Part shown: piece by piece, positions 1 through 8,628 of the stretch
Layout: the number at the start of each line of letters is the position of its first letter
How positions within the stretch are numbered: position 1 is the first letter of the stretch
Assembly: GCA_017553505.1 (NCBI GenBank)
Contig: JAFZLD010000006.1
Span: forward strand, 186,001 to 250,000
Length of the DNA: 64,000 bases
Source of the DNA: Lachnospiraceae bacterium
GTDB taxonomy: Bacteria; Bacillota; Clostridia; Lachnospirales; Lachnospiraceae
Reading direction: 5' to 3'
The notes under the pieces: generated by a model
Told to the model about the DNA's origin: nothing
What the model saw: the letters and a program-made list of their open reading frames with translations, nothing else
Databases searched by the model: none
Position numbers and translations under genes: made by a program

Positions 1-165
1 CGCCTTATAGTCGTTTAAAATCTCAAGCGAATTATCGGGCGAAGCGTCATTAACAGCAATAATCTCATAATCGCCTATCGTCTGATTCACAAGTGAATCG
101 AGGCAAAAAGACAACTTATTGTCGGCTGCGGTATTGTAAACAGGAACAATGATACTAAGTTTCAT
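1..165 (-). CDS. Family 2 glycosyltransferase, N-terminal part only
   Basis: Only the first 55 codons are inside the window; the gene continues past the left edge. It opens with MKLSIIVPVYNT and has a downstream NDASPDNS stretch, the nucleotide-sugar binding signature of GT-A fold family 2 transferases. It is the last visible gene of the nonulosonate operon, so it probably adds a sugar to the same surface or flagellar glycan. Donor and acceptor cannot be told from this fragment. The start ATG lies 11 bases after the preceding gene. Confidence 0.85.
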   Translation of the reverse strand, partial: MKLSIIVPVYNTAADNKLSFCLDSLVNQTIGDYEIIAVNDASPDNSLEILNDYKA

Positions 166-176
166 AGCAAAATCCA

Positions 177-1253
177 TTATTCTTTAATGTATGCGTGTAT
201 TGAAGGGTCCTCGTATTTGTCCATAAATTTCTTGCCCAAATGGATTTTCTCATCCGCAAAAGTTATGCTACCCAGTTCGGTAAAAACACTTACAACCTTC
301 TTAAAGTGTACTTTCGAAAAGAAATTGAGGATTTCCATCGGAACCTTCTTATCAAACTGAAAAACATCGCTGAACAGATTCTCGTAATCCAAATCATCTC
401 TGGGGTGAATCTTTAAGAAAACATTTCCCTCAGTCTTATACTCATTGACCAAGTCTCTGAAAAGCTTTTCTCTTACATCAAGCGTGCATAAGGGCTCGGT
501 AAGAATCAAAATGTTATCGCTGCTTCCTTCCGTATTACTGATTTCCGAAAGCATACGATTGATATCTTTGACAAATACTTTGACTAGGGCATCCTTTTCT
601 TCTTCCGTAAGAGAAGACTCAAGTTCAAGCCTCGGAACTTCTTTGTACTTGTAAAAAGTATCATCTATGATGGATAAATCGTTCACTTCCACATCAACCG
701 CATATTTGCTGTAGCCTTCCTGCAAAAAGATAAGATTAAGTCCCATACTCATAAACTTCTTAAAGCCAAAGCCTTTGGGGTTGTCTCTCTTGGCAGGAAT
801 GGAACGGCTTAAATAATTAAGTCCGTCCTCAACCACGTGATAACGTACTTTCTTTTGATTAAGGTAAAGACCTATGGGATCGGTATCGCAAAAAACATAA
901 ACGTCATCGTAATCCTTGAAATTGACCGGAACATACTTCTCCTGAAGCTTCGCAAACTTCTTGGTGAACTGAATACGAGGAATGGTATTGGCAATAATAT
1001 TTCCTCTGTTCACTTTATACTTGGCAAGTTCGGGAAAGAAAGTCTCTCTCTTTTCATCAAATTCCAGCACTTCCTTAAAATATCCCGATTCGAGAATCCT
1101 GCCTTTGATATCACCGAAATCATTGGACATTAAGCTAAGCACCATAGTGGCATTACCCTTTTCTTCTGCGGGTTGCTTAAATTCCTTTAAGAAAGATATG
1201 TATAAATGATAAAACGTATGGCATACGTAAATTCTGCCCTTTTTGTGTGTCAC
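177..1253 (-). CDS. Putative sialyltransferase-like glycosyltransferase
   Basis: 358 residues, no signal peptide or clear membrane segment, so probably cytoplasmic. The N-terminus (IYVCHTFYHLYISFLKEF) and a C-terminal KIHPRD motif near residue 282 resemble bacterial sialyltransferases of the GT52/polysialyltransferase type, where the HP motif contacts the CMP donor. The GTG start overlaps the pseG stop (GTGA), implying translational coupling. Sitting directly behind CMP-nonulosonate synthesis genes, it is the best candidate for transferring the activated sugar to its acceptor. The family assignment rests on motifs and context; donor identity is inferred. Confidence 0.62.
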   Translation of the reverse strand: MTHKKGRIYVCHTFYHLYISFLKEFKQPAEEKGNATMVLSLMSNDFGDIKGRILESGYFKEVLEFDEKRETFFPELAKYKVNRGNIIANTIPRIQFTKKFAKLQEKYVPVNFKDYDDVYVFCDTDPIGLYLNQKKVRYHVVEDGLNYLSRSIPAKRDNPKGFGFKKFMSMGLNLIFLQEGYSKYAVDVEVNDLSIIDDTFYKYKEVPRLELESSLTEEEKDALVKVFVKDINRMLSEISNTEGSSDNILILTEPLCTLDVREKLFRDLVNEYKTEGNVFLKIHPRDDLDYENLFSDVFQFDKKVPMEILNFFSKVHFKKVVSVFTELGSITFADEKIHLGKKFMDKYEDPSIHAYIKE

Positions 1254-2275
1254 TTAATTATTTCCTCCAATTCAACGGCTAATCTTCTCGCACCGTTTCC
1301 GTCCACGAGATTGTGCGCTCTTTCCGATAATTCGCGACGCTTTTTTTCGTCCCGGGATAAATCCGTTATCATAGAATACATATTATTGTAAAAGAAAGTA
1401 TTATCCCTAACATCGCCCGCCGACATCATTACGCCTTTATCCCTAAAGCTTTCGGAAATCAATCTCTGATTATCGGCCAAAATGTAATTTATCGTCGGCA
1501 CACCGCAAGCACACAACTCATATAATGTACTTCCGGCGGCAGAAACTGCCAAGTCCGAAGAAGTCATCAGGCTCTTCATGTCGCTGACATTATGCTTAAC
1601 TTCTATTCTTCCTTGCGACTTATCAGCTATATCTTTAATCGCTTCCAAATCTTCGGACAGAGAACCCACTACAATATTATAGTGGTTATCATCCGAATGC
1701 TTCACTACTTCCTTGGCAAAGTTTAATGCAACATGCAACGGATCTGAGCCGCCTGCCAGAAAAAGAATATTCCCGGCAACTTCTTTAATCTCTATCGCCT
1801 TTAAGTCCTGAAACTCACGCCTGAGCGGAGCATACTTAGGACCCATAATCTCTACGGATTTAATGCCTTCTTCTCTGTTAGAAATTTTCTCCGAGTCTGC
1901 GAAAACATTATAATTTATATTTACCGCAACGGGCCTCAAAGTAAGATAATCGTTGATATACGCTGTCTTCTTATGCGCAGATAATGTGTAAAGATAATCA
2001 TCCGAAGCATAATAGCTGTCCACGATTATCATCTTCGCGGTTTTAAAAGAATCCAGTCTTAACAGCGCATCGACTTCTGTATCCATATCAGAAAAATCCG
2101 AGCGAAGAACGCTACATGTATATCCTCTGGCGTTAATGAGGTTCTTCATATTATCGTCAGCTGTAACAAACTCGGAAATTTCTCCCAGGGAAATAAAAGC
2201 ATCAGCCAAAGAAAGGCATCTCATTATGTGCCCGGTCCCTATTTCTTTATTTCCGTCAGCCCTAAACAGAATCAT
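1250..2275 (-). CDS. pseG: UDP-2,4-diacetamido-2,4,6-trideoxy-altropyranose hydrolase (PseG-like)
   Basis: 341 residues. The N-terminal FRADGNKEIGTGHIMRCL is the hallmark of PseG, a GT-B-fold hydrolase related to MurG that removes UDP from UDP-6-deoxy-AltdiNAc in the pseudaminic acid pathway; the GxGH histidine is the expected catalytic position. A glycine-rich LFLAGGSDP stretch begins the second Rossmann half near residue 175. It overlaps the formyltransferase gene by 14 bases upstream and the glycosyltransferase by 4 downstream. The partner PseI is in the same operon; PseB, PseC and PseH are not in the window and may lie beyond its left edge. Confidence 0.87.
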   Translation of the reverse strand: MILFRADGNKEIGTGHIMRCLSLADAFISLGEISEFVTADDNMKNLINARGYTCSVLRSDFSDMDTEVDALLRLDSFKTAKMIIVDSYYASDDYLYTLSAHKKTAYINDYLTLRPVAVNINYNVFADSEKISNREEGIKSVEIMGPKYAPLRREFQDLKAIEIKEVAGNILFLAGGSDPLHVALNFAKEVVKHSDDNHYNIVVGSLSEDLEAIKDIADKSQGRIEVKHNVSDMKSLMTSSDLAVSAAGSTLYELCACGVPTINYILADNQRLISESFRDKGVMMSAGDVRDNTFFYNNMYSMITDLSRDEKKRRELSERAHNLVDGNGARRLAVELEEIIK

Positions 2276-2846
2276 TCTTAATCCTTTCGATGAAATCAGA
2301 TACTTTTATATCAAAAGAATCTATCAAATCGTAAATTTTCTTCGTGTCGGAAACCGAATGATATGTGCCCTTTCCTTCGGGTTTCTTTTTCATCTCATTC
2401 CAGAAATTGTAGTCAGCAAAAGCTTCTTTGAACAGCTCTATGGCATTTTGGTCGAGACTGTCATAGCTTGTCTTAAGAGTATCATCGTCCTTTAATTCAA
2501 CCAGTCTCTGGGCTATGATATATCCCTTATCCAACTCTGCATCTATATAATGAAGCGTTACTCCTCTCGGGGTACCGTCAACAATGCTCCATATGTTGGG
2601 GGCGGCGCCTCTGTTAAAAGGAAGAAAAGCGTTATGCAGATTGACAACGTTATTGTTTAATGCCTCAATAACTTCCTTCTTAATTATATATCTGTACGTA
2701 TAACTTACTGCCAGATCAAACTTCTGTGAAATACACCAATCTTTATCCAACACGTCAGAAAACAGAGTCACCTCGTGACCCTGTTCCTTAAGCCAGTTAA
2801 AAAGCGGAAGTGCGCAGTCGTTATTATACAAACATAATATTCTCAT
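2262..2846 (-). CDS. Formyltransferase-family protein
   Basis: About 194 residues from ATG at 2846, which has a TTAGGGGAATAAGT leader; an upstream in-frame TTG at 2864 lies inside the preceding gene and lacks such a site. The core LHNAFLPFNRGAAPN with a later Asp is the N10-formyl-tetrahydrofolate formyltransferase motif (Asn, His and Asp catalytic set) found in Fmt and sugar N-formyltransferases. The order of Asn and His differs from the common HPSLLP form: here LHNA then FNRGAAPN. Embedded in a pse operon, it probably formylates an amino group on a nonulosonate precursor. The substrate is inferred. Confidence 0.72.
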   Translation of the reverse strand: MRILCLYNNDCALPLFNWLKEQGHEVTLFSDVLDKDWCISQKFDLAVSYTYRYIIKKEVIEALNNNVVNLHNAFLPFNRGAAPNIWSIVDGTPRGVTLHYIDAELDKGYIIAQRLVELKDDDTLKTSYDSLDQNAIELFKEAFADYNFWNEMKKKPEGKGTYHSVSDTKKIYDLIDSFDIKVSDFIERIKNDSV

Positions 2847-2848
2847 AC

Positions 2849-3883
2849 TTATTCCCCTAAGCAATCCTCTAAAATAGGTTCGCCTCTTTTAATATCTTTG
2901 GCCGCTTTTAATGTACAGATTCTGTCGAGGTTATGGGGAGTCATTCCATAGCCGGGACGAATTATACCTATTTTTTCACGGGTAAAAGCTTCCCCTTGTG
3001 CTATGTCCGCTATTGCAAACAAGCTGCGTCTGAAGACTGTTGATGCTTTCTCTCCTTCAGTTAATCTATAGTCGGGTCCTGCCTTCATTAATGTCGCATT
3101 TCTGACATCGCTAACCATCTGAGCAAATTCTTCCATGGTCATACTGAACTTACTGTCAGCGCTTTCAACTCCGTCAATTTTAACGTGTTTCTCAATAACA
3201 CATGCGCCGAGAGAGACTCCGACAACCGCTCCGAGACTGCCGGCACTATGGTCTGACAGTCCTATCGGAAGGTTAAATCTCGCCTTCATATCGGGAATGT
3301 TGCCAAGGTGCATATCTGCCCAAGGTGCGGGATATTCGCTGCAGCACTTAAGAAGAACAATCTGTTCATTACCGGCTTTCTTACATGCATCAACGGCTTC
3401 CTGTATTTCTTCGGGACTTGCCATTCCTGTAGAGATAATCATAGGCTTACCCTTAGATGCCGCATATTCAATAAGCGGTAAATCCACCATTTCAAAACTT
3501 GCAATCTTATATGCCTCGGCACCGATATTCTCAAGAAAATCTACGCCGGCATTATCAAATGGTGTCGAAAGAAAATCTATGCCGCATTTCTCGCATTCTT
3601 TCTTTATAGGCTCATGCCATTCATAAGGTGTGCACGCGTCCTGATACAAATCGTATAATTTGTAACCGTCCCACAAACCGCCTTTGATTTTGAAATAATC
3701 ATTATCGCAGTCTATGGTAAGGCTGTCTGCGGTATAGGTCTGCATCTTAAGACAATCCGCACCGGCCTTGGCCGCCTGTCTTACGATTTCAAGCGCTGTC
3801 TCAAGGCTTCCGCCGTGATTGGCACTCATTTCTGCTATGATATATACTTCACCATTATTTATTCTGTCATATAATTTGAACAC
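2849..3883 (-). CDS. pseI: Pseudaminic acid synthase (PseI/NeuB family)
   Basis: 344 residues. It condenses phosphoenolpyruvate with a 2,4-diacetamido-6-deoxy hexose to make the nine-carbon acid. The NeuB TIM barrel fills about residues 12-270 (IIAEMSANHGGS, LKMQTYTADS, DFLSTPFD, STGMAS, LSDHSAG) and a SAF antifreeze-like domain ends the protein. The FKIKGGLWDGYKLYDLY stretch near residue 64 is characteristic of PseI rather than NeuB or LegI. It starts at GTG (3883), with a weak GAGGG upstream inside the pseF end; spacing to pseF is 2 bases. Confidence 0.88.
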   Translation of the reverse strand: MFKLYDRINNGEVYIIAEMSANHGGSLETALEIVRQAAKAGADCLKMQTYTADSLTIDCDNDYFKIKGGLWDGYKLYDLYQDACTPYEWHEPIKKECEKCGIDFLSTPFDNAGVDFLENIGAEAYKIASFEMVDLPLIEYAASKGKPMIISTGMASPEEIQEAVDACKKAGNEQIVLLKCCSEYPAPWADMHLGNIPDMKARFNLPIGLSDHSAGSLGAVVGVSLGACVIEKHVKIDGVESADSKFSMTMEEFAQMVSDVRNATLMKAGPDYRLTEGEKASTVFRRSLFAIADIAQGEAFTREKIGIIRPGYGMTPHNLDRICTLKAAKDIKRGEPILEDCLGE

Positions 3884-3885
3884 TC

Positions 3886-4581
3886 TTACTTACCCTCAAG
3901 ATATAGATGTTTATACTTTTCTTCAGCAATAATCCAGTCTTCTTCGTTGTCGATATCCTGTACTTCGGTTTCGGGAATAATAAAGGGAATCGAATCAGCC
4001 ATGACAAGCTTCTTTTGCTTCTCAAAAGAAGAAACCTTCAGCACATAAAACTGGCCGCAATCGTGATAAATCGGCTCCAAATCCTGACTTCTTGCCAAAG
4101 CATATTCCGGGAACTGGAACTTCAAATTTCCGTTATCGATGACAAAACCTCTCTGGGGCGGAAAGCTGAATCTTACTACGGGAACCAAAGAATCCGAGCC
4201 CGCTTCAACAAGTTTGGCAACTGCTTCTTTAAGTTTAGACGCCGTAATAAACGGAGCGGTCGGATATATACAACAAGCGTAGTCGAACTTAATACCCTTT
4301 TTGCTGTACTTTTCAATTACTTCATTTATAACATCGGCAGAAGTCGCATAATCGTTGCTCGTTGCCTCGCTTCTCATAAACGGAACGCTTGCCCCGAACT
4401 TCCTTGCAATGGCGGCAATTTCTTCATCATCCGTCGACACCATTACTTCGTCAAATACACCCGACTCTAGTGCGGCTTCGATTGAATAAGCGATTATGGG
4501 CTTACCGAGAAAGTCCTTTATATTTTTGCGCGGTATTCTTTTGCTGCCTCCGCGCGCGGTAATTATAGCCAAGCTTTTCAT
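3886..4581 (-). CDS. pseF: CMP-pseudaminic acid cytidylyltransferase
   Basis: 231 residues from ATG 4581, preceded by GGAGC; an upstream extension to 4626 lacks a site. ITARGGSKRIPRKNIKDF is the CTP-binding signature of the NeuA/PseF/KdsB family, followed by KPIIAYSIEAAL and VMVSTDDEEIA. Strong similarity to PseF-type sequences and coupling to pseI support activation of pseudaminic acid (or a derivative) to its CMP form. It is the first gene of the visible operon; the promoter must lie in the AT-rich 4582-4730 stretch, where I could not define a convincing -35/-10 pair. Confidence 0.86.
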   Translation of the reverse strand: MKSLAIITARGGSKRIPRKNIKDFLGKPIIAYSIEAALESGVFDEVMVSTDDEEIAAIARKFGASVPFMRSEATSNDYATSADVINEVIEKYSKKGIKFDYACCIYPTAPFITASKLKEAVAKLVEAGSDSLVPVVRFSFPPQRGFVIDNGNLKFQFPEYALARSQDLEPIYHDCGQFYVLKVSSFEKQKKLVMADSIPFIIPETEVQDIDNEEDWIIAEEKYKHLYLEGK

Positions 4582-4732
4582 AGTCTTGCTCCAATCATAA
4601 TAAATACACGATTTATTATAATACATTACTTATATATTAAACAACAAGTCCGCGTTGCGTTATTTATTATACATATTTATGCTCCGAAAACTTTGTATTA
4701 TTTCTTAAAGTTTCTTATAACCCGAACGATAA

Positions 4733-4758
4733 ATGGCTCCCGCATATACGGAAGCCAT
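4733..4758. terminator. Hairpin downstream of the 58-residue gene
   Basis: ATGGCTCCC and its near complement GGAAGCCAT form a 9-bp stem (one wobble) around an 8-base loop, 8 bases after the stop of the small gene. There is no strong T run, so termination is likely but not certain. Confidence 0.4.
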
Positions 4759-4765
4759 AACTAAA

Positions 4766-4942
4766 CTATTTTTCAATTATGTGACGTACAAATTCATCCT
4801 CTACTCTGAGCATCGAAACGATTTCTTCAAAGGCAAAGCCCTTTTCCCACATATGCTGGATCACAACATCAATTCGATTCTCGCGCTTGGCATCTCTTAC
4901 ATAGAGCTTTCCGTCCGCCGTATAAATCGGGGGTATCTTCAT
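4766..4942 (-). CDS. Small helix-turn-helix-like protein, 58 residues
   Basis: Reads ATG at 4942 to TAG at 4766. A perfect AAAGGAGG sits just before the start, the strongest argument that it is real. The product starts MKIPPIYTADGKLYVRD and has a charged helical second half; the segment GFAFEEIVSMLRVEDEFVRH looks like a helix-turn-helix of the resolvase or recombinase type (helix, FEEI, ML.V, helix). No family is recognised. A promoter-like TTGACG/TAGAAT pair lies 119 bases upstream, giving an RNA leader of about 110 bases. Confidence 0.7.
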   Translation of the reverse strand: MKIPPIYTADGKLYVRDAKRENRIDVVIQHMWEKGFAFEEIVSMLRVEDEFVRHIIEK

Positions 4943-5293
4943 TGCATCCTCCTTTCCCGGTTTCGCCCGCTCTCGTGCCTGCGGATAACCAATTATTTAC
5001 CCTCATACTCAATGTCCGGTGCAAAAGAAAATGTCCCGCGGTTTTTGCGACCGAGAAAGAATTCTATTCGATGCCTTGGTCGAACGTCAACGAACAGCTT
5101 GTGAACAAATTGTAACTAAATTATGAACAAAACTCACAGTCCCAGTAACTTCCAAGCTTTCGGAATTTAGCTCTATACCAATTTGTTTTTTCACGAATAT
5201 TTGAATTGATTTACTTATAAATAAAGAAACGGACTTCTCAATTATCCGAAAGCTTTATTGAACGACAATTCGCGTCAGCATGGTAGCGTATCA
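4943..5293. other. Intergenic region without a gene
   Basis: 351 bases between the small gene and the phosphatase. It holds the promoter above and an 11-bp inverted pair (AAGCTTTCGGA at about 5152 and TCCGAAAGCTT at about 5245) separated by about 80 bases. I recognise no riboswitch class and no convincing reading frame. Confidence 0.5.
5061..5090 (-). promoter_or_regulatory. Candidate sigma-A promoter for the small HTH-like gene
   Basis: On the minus strand, TTGACG (5090-5085), an 18-base spacer and TAGAAT (5066-5061). It points at the 58-residue gene. Confidence 0.55.
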
Positions 5294-6061
5294 TCATTTA
5301 AAACTGTCGGGTATGCTCTTTACTCCTCGCGATCTGCATATAGCAGAAGTCGGTCCGATAAAAGAAAGCGGCTTCCCTTCAATATCCGTAACGGTGCAGC
5401 CCGCTTCTGTCGCTATCAATGCTGCTGCCGCATAGTCCCACAGCTGAATACGCAGTTCAAAATATAAGCCGCAACGTCCCATTGCCACACAACACATATC
5501 CCAAGCCGCAGTACCCGAACGTCTTAAGTCTACGCATTCTTTAAGCAACTTCTTGGCAATATCGAAAGTCTTATCCTGAAGCTCGGTGTAGTAAGGCGCG
5601 GTTCCGAATACTGCCAGGGTATCCGAAAGCGGAACGTCCGAGGACATTATTCTTTCGCCGTTTAAGTATGCACCTTGCCCCGCCGTTGCTGTAAAAAGCA
5701 TATCATCGTAGGGATTATATACTACGGCCATGTGAGGCTTTCCGTCTTTAAGAAGTCCTATCGATACCACCGACGGTCTGTATTCATATATGAAATTGGA
5801 AGTTCCATCAATCGGGTCCAGTACGAAACAGTACCCTTTACTCATTTTCTCCGAAAAAACATCCTGCCCGTCTTCTTCGCCTAAGAATGATGCTTCGGGC
5901 AATACCTCCTGCAAGCGTTCAATTAAGAATGCCTGAATCTTCTCATCCGTCTCGGTGCAGAAATTCGCGTGTCCTGCTTTCTCCATAATCTTGGGGCGCT
6001 TGGCGTTAACCATTATTTCGCCCGCTTCTTTGGCAATTTCGGAAATCTTACTTATCAACAT
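5294..6061 (-). CDS. Inositol monophosphatase family protein
   Basis: 255 residues. It has the full metal-binding set of the Mg-dependent phosphatase family: GEEDG at 61-65, DPIDGTSNF at 82-90, and WDYAAA starting at 208. These position three metal ions for hydrolysis of a phosphomonoester. Members include SuhB, CysQ, HisN and PAP phosphatases, and the substrate cannot be assigned from sequence alone. ATG 6061 is preceded by AAGGAG at good spacing. No operon partner is evident; the small gene downstream is 351 bases away. Confidence 0.88.
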   Translation of the reverse strand: MLISKISEIAKEAGEIMVNAKRPKIMEKAGHANFCTETDEKIQAFLIERLQEVLPEASFLGEEDGQDVFSEKMSKGYCFVLDPIDGTSNFIYEYRPSVVSIGLLKDGKPHMAVVYNPYDDMLFTATAGQGAYLNGERIMSSDVPLSDTLAVFGTAPYYTELQDKTFDIAKKLLKECVDLRRSGTAAWDMCCVAMGRCGLYFELRIQLWDYAAAALIATEAGCTVTDIEGKPLSFIGPTSAICRSRGVKSIPDSFK

Positions 6062-6208
6062 ATCGCTGTCTCCTTATATATCTTATCCACAGTATACCAT
6101 TTTCTTACCCACGCAAAAGGGAAAACGTACAATTGTCCGTCTCCCCTCTCGCTGTGGATTATGATATGACTAGGTCTACGTTATAAGCATTTTAATTCGA
6201 GTACTTTA

Positions 6209-6322
6209 CTAGTCTTTAAATAAACTGTGTACAATAGCAATAATATTCCAGACGGAACCCCAGATCTGCCATACAAGAAGTAACAGCAACGCTATTGATG
6301 CAGCACTTAATAATATTTTCAT
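6209..6322 (-). CDS. 37-residue predicted membrane peptide
   Basis: ATG 6322 to TAG 6209, 10 bases after the last ABC-transporter gene, with GGGGGA seven bases ahead of the start. The product begins MKILLSAASIALLLLLVWQ and continues with WGSVWNIIAIVHSLF: one long hydrophobic helix, tryptophan-rich in its second half, ending KD. No family is recognised. Its position as the last gene of the transporter operon suggests a small accessory subunit of the importer, comparable in principle to known transporter-associated small proteins, but that role is inference. Confidence 0.68.
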   Translation of the reverse strand: MKILLSAASIALLLLLVWQIWGSVWNIIAIVHSLFKD

Positions 6323-6332
6323 CTCGGTCCCC

Positions 6333-7457
6333 CTATTCTTTCTTTTCACGGATACGATCGCCGGTTTCTATATCGAAAAGGTGCGTCTTCTCACCGCGAA
6401 CTTCCAATTTGATAATATCGCCTCTCTTGTAACGCTTTTCATCTTCGGTAATCAACATCATCAATACGTCACCGACGTGGATACCGATTCTTCTTTCGTC
6501 ACCGAGGTTCTCGAATGTGGCGATTTCTTCGGGAGTTCCCTGTGAATCGGGACCGCCGATAAGCACGTCCATCGGGCGAACACCCATCTTACATCTGAAT
6601 CCGTCTTTCACTACACTGTAATAACGCTTAGGTACCGCAATCTGCAGATTCGAGTTATCAAATGTGAAAAAGAAAGTGTCTTCCTTCTTAATTATAGTAG
6701 TCTCTAAAATATTCATCGGAGGCTCGCCGATAAAAGAAGCCACAAATTCATTGGCGGGGTCGTCGTAAACTTCCGTAGGAGTGCCGAACTGCTGAAGCAC
6801 GCCAAAGTTGATGATGGCAATCTTGTCAGCAAGGGACATCGCCTCGAGCTGATCGTGTGTAACATATACGGTTGTACATTTTATCTTATTGATAAGACGC
6901 TTAATTTCCGTACGCATTGCCTGGCGGGCCTTTCCGTCGAGGTGCGAAAGGGGCTCGTCCATAAGTAAAAGCTCGGGCTCTCGAATAATTGCTCTTGCGA
7001 TATTTACTCTCTGCTTCTGACCGCCCGAAAGCTTAACGGGCATCTTTTCAAGCAAATCGTCAATCTGCATAAGGGGTGCAATCTCTCGAACTTTTTTGTC
7101 GATTTCGTCCTTGTCTACTCCTTTGGCTCTTAAGTTAAAGGCAACGTTTCCGTACACGTTAAGCGGCGGATACATAGCATAGTCTTCAAAAGCAAGTCCT
7201 ATGTTTCTGTCCTTGGGCTGAAGTTTATTAACCAGTCGCTCGCCTATATAAATCTCACCGTCCGTAATATCTTCAAGACCGGCAATCATACGAAGCGTTG
7301 TTGTCTTACCGCAGCCGGAAGGTCCGAGAAGTGCCACGAATTCACCCTGCTCACATACAAGGTTTAAGTCCTGAACGGCGAAGTCATTCTTAATTTTTTT
7401 CTTTTTACCCGAATTATCATATCTTTTATAAAGATGATTAAGTGTTAAGCCGGCCAT
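6333..7457 (-). CDS. ABC sugar/polyol importer ATPase (MalK/UgpC type), first of two
   Basis: 374 residues. Walker A GPSGCGKTT at 45-53, signature LSGGQ at 143-147, Walker B/D-loop DEPLSHLD at 167-174, then a C-terminal TOBE/OB regulatory region typical of CUT1 ATPases. The Q-loop reads LAFEDYAMYP, with Glu where Gln is usual. Its start overlaps the stop of the companion ATPase by one base. It works with the two permeases and the lipoprotein binding protein upstream in the same operon. Two distinct ATPases in one CUT1 operon resemble the GlpS/GlpT arrangement of glycerol importers. Confidence 0.9.
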   Translation of the reverse strand: MAGLTLNHLYKRYDNSGKKKKIKNDFAVQDLNLVCEQGEFVALLGPSGCGKTTTLRMIAGLEDITDGEIYIGERLVNKLQPKDRNIGLAFEDYAMYPPLNVYGNVAFNLRAKGVDKDEIDKKVREIAPLMQIDDLLEKMPVKLSGGQKQRVNIARAIIREPELLLMDEPLSHLDGKARQAMRTEIKRLINKIKCTTVYVTHDQLEAMSLADKIAIINFGVLQQFGTPTEVYDDPANEFVASFIGEPPMNILETTIIKKEDTFFFTFDNSNLQIAVPKRYYSVVKDGFRCKMGVRPMDVLIGGPDSQGTPEEIATFENLGDERRIGIHVGDVLMMLITEDEKRYKRGDIIKLEVRGEKTHLFDIETGDRIREKKE

Positions 7458-8620
7458 TATTTCTCCTCCTCTGATTTAGCAAGATCTATGAAGGTCTGCT
7501 CGTCGTATCTGACGATATATTCCTTCGTTACGGAGTCAAAGAAAATGCTGCGGTCAAGCTCAAAGCGAATATACACATCGCTGTCGATTGCCACGCTTAA
7601 GCCGTTGGGCGCTATCATCCTTAACTGATAATCGCCGCACTCTGCTACGATGACCGACTTGTTACCGATGCTTTCGTAGCTGTAAACGGTTGCCTTAAAA
7701 TAGCCTTCTTTTGCCTCAAAAGAATACTTAACGTTCTGGGGGCGGATACCGATATCCACATGCTCAAGACCCTTCTCTTTGATGGTGGAATAAACTCGTC
7801 CGTCCTCGGGCAAAGAAACAGTAATCTCTTCGCCGTTTACCGGGAATGTCGCAGTAAATCCTCCGGCAACTTCACCGATTCTCGCATCAAAAATATTAAT
7901 CTGCGGATCGCCCATAAGCTGAGCTGTGAATTCATTGCAGGGCATGTAGTATATTTCATCACCGGTACCGATCTGAACAATTTTGCCTTCATTAATAATA
8001 GCTATTCTGTCACCGAGTGCCATTGCTTCCATGAAATCGTGTGTAACGTAGATACATGTGGAGCCGAGATTGGCCTGCATTTCTTTTAACTCGGTACGCA
8101 TAGAGTTACGAAGCTTGGCATCAAGGTGCGCAAGCGGTTCGTCCATTAAGAATACGTTGGGAGTACGTACAAGCGCGCGTCCCATGGCAACTCTCTGCTT
8201 CTGGCCGTTTGAAAGCTGGCTCGGAAGACGCTCCAAGAGGTTCTCCATCTTCATGGTCTTGGCCGCCCACATAATGCGCTCTCTGATTTCGTCTTCGGGC
8301 GTTTTGTAGAGCTTACTTCTTAAAGCCGAAGCCATGTTGTCGTATACGGTCATCTGCGGATATAATGCGTAGTTCTCAAAAACCATCGCTACGTTTCTGT
8401 GCGCGGGATCGATTAAGTTCTTTATTTCTCCGTCAAACTTAATCAATCCTTCTTCCGGCATAGCTATACCCGCAATGCAATTTAAAATTGTTGTTTTGCC
8501 TGCACCCGCAGGTCCGAAAAGAACAAAGAACTCCTTGTCCTTAACATCTATTGATATTCCGTCAAGAGCCTGTACTTTTCCGAAGGCTTTCCTGACATTT
8601 TCAAGTTGTATTCTAGCCAT
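7457..8620 (-). CDS. ABC sugar/polyol importer ATPase, second of two
   Basis: 387 residues from ATG 8620, preceded by AGGGGG; a longer frame to 8683 overlaps the permease gene and lacks a site. Walker A is GPAGAGKTT at 36-44, the signature is LSNGQ at 136-140 rather than LSGGQ, and the Q-loop is VFENYALYP with Glu in place of Gln. A TOBE-like C-terminal half follows. The degenerate signature suggests that the two ATPases form a heterodimer with unequal ATP sites. It lies between the permease genes and the first ATPase, all closely spaced. Confidence 0.9.
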   Translation of the reverse strand: MARIQLENVRKAFGKVQALDGISIDVKDKEFFVLFGPAGAGKTTILNCIAGIAMPEEGLIKFDGEIKNLIDPAHRNVAMVFENYALYPQMTVYDNMASALRSKLYKTPEDEIRERIMWAAKTMKMENLLERLPSQLSNGQKQRVAMGRALVRTPNVFLMDEPLAHLDAKLRNSMRTELKEMQANLGSTCIYVTHDFMEAMALGDRIAIINEGKIVQIGTGDEIYYMPCNEFTAQLMGDPQINIFDARIGEVAGGFTATFPVNGEEITVSLPEDGRVYSTIKEKGLEHVDIGIRPQNVKYSFEAKEGYFKATVYSYESIGNKSVIVAECGDYQLRMIAPNGLSVAIDSDVYIRFELDRSIFFDSVTKEYIVRYDEQTFIDLAKSEEEK

Positions 8621-8628
8621 AAATCCCC

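Noticed and set aside
4943..5293. Riboswitch in the leader of the small gene
   Set aside because: No match to a known aptamer consensus that I can recognise; only a distant 11-bp inverted pair.
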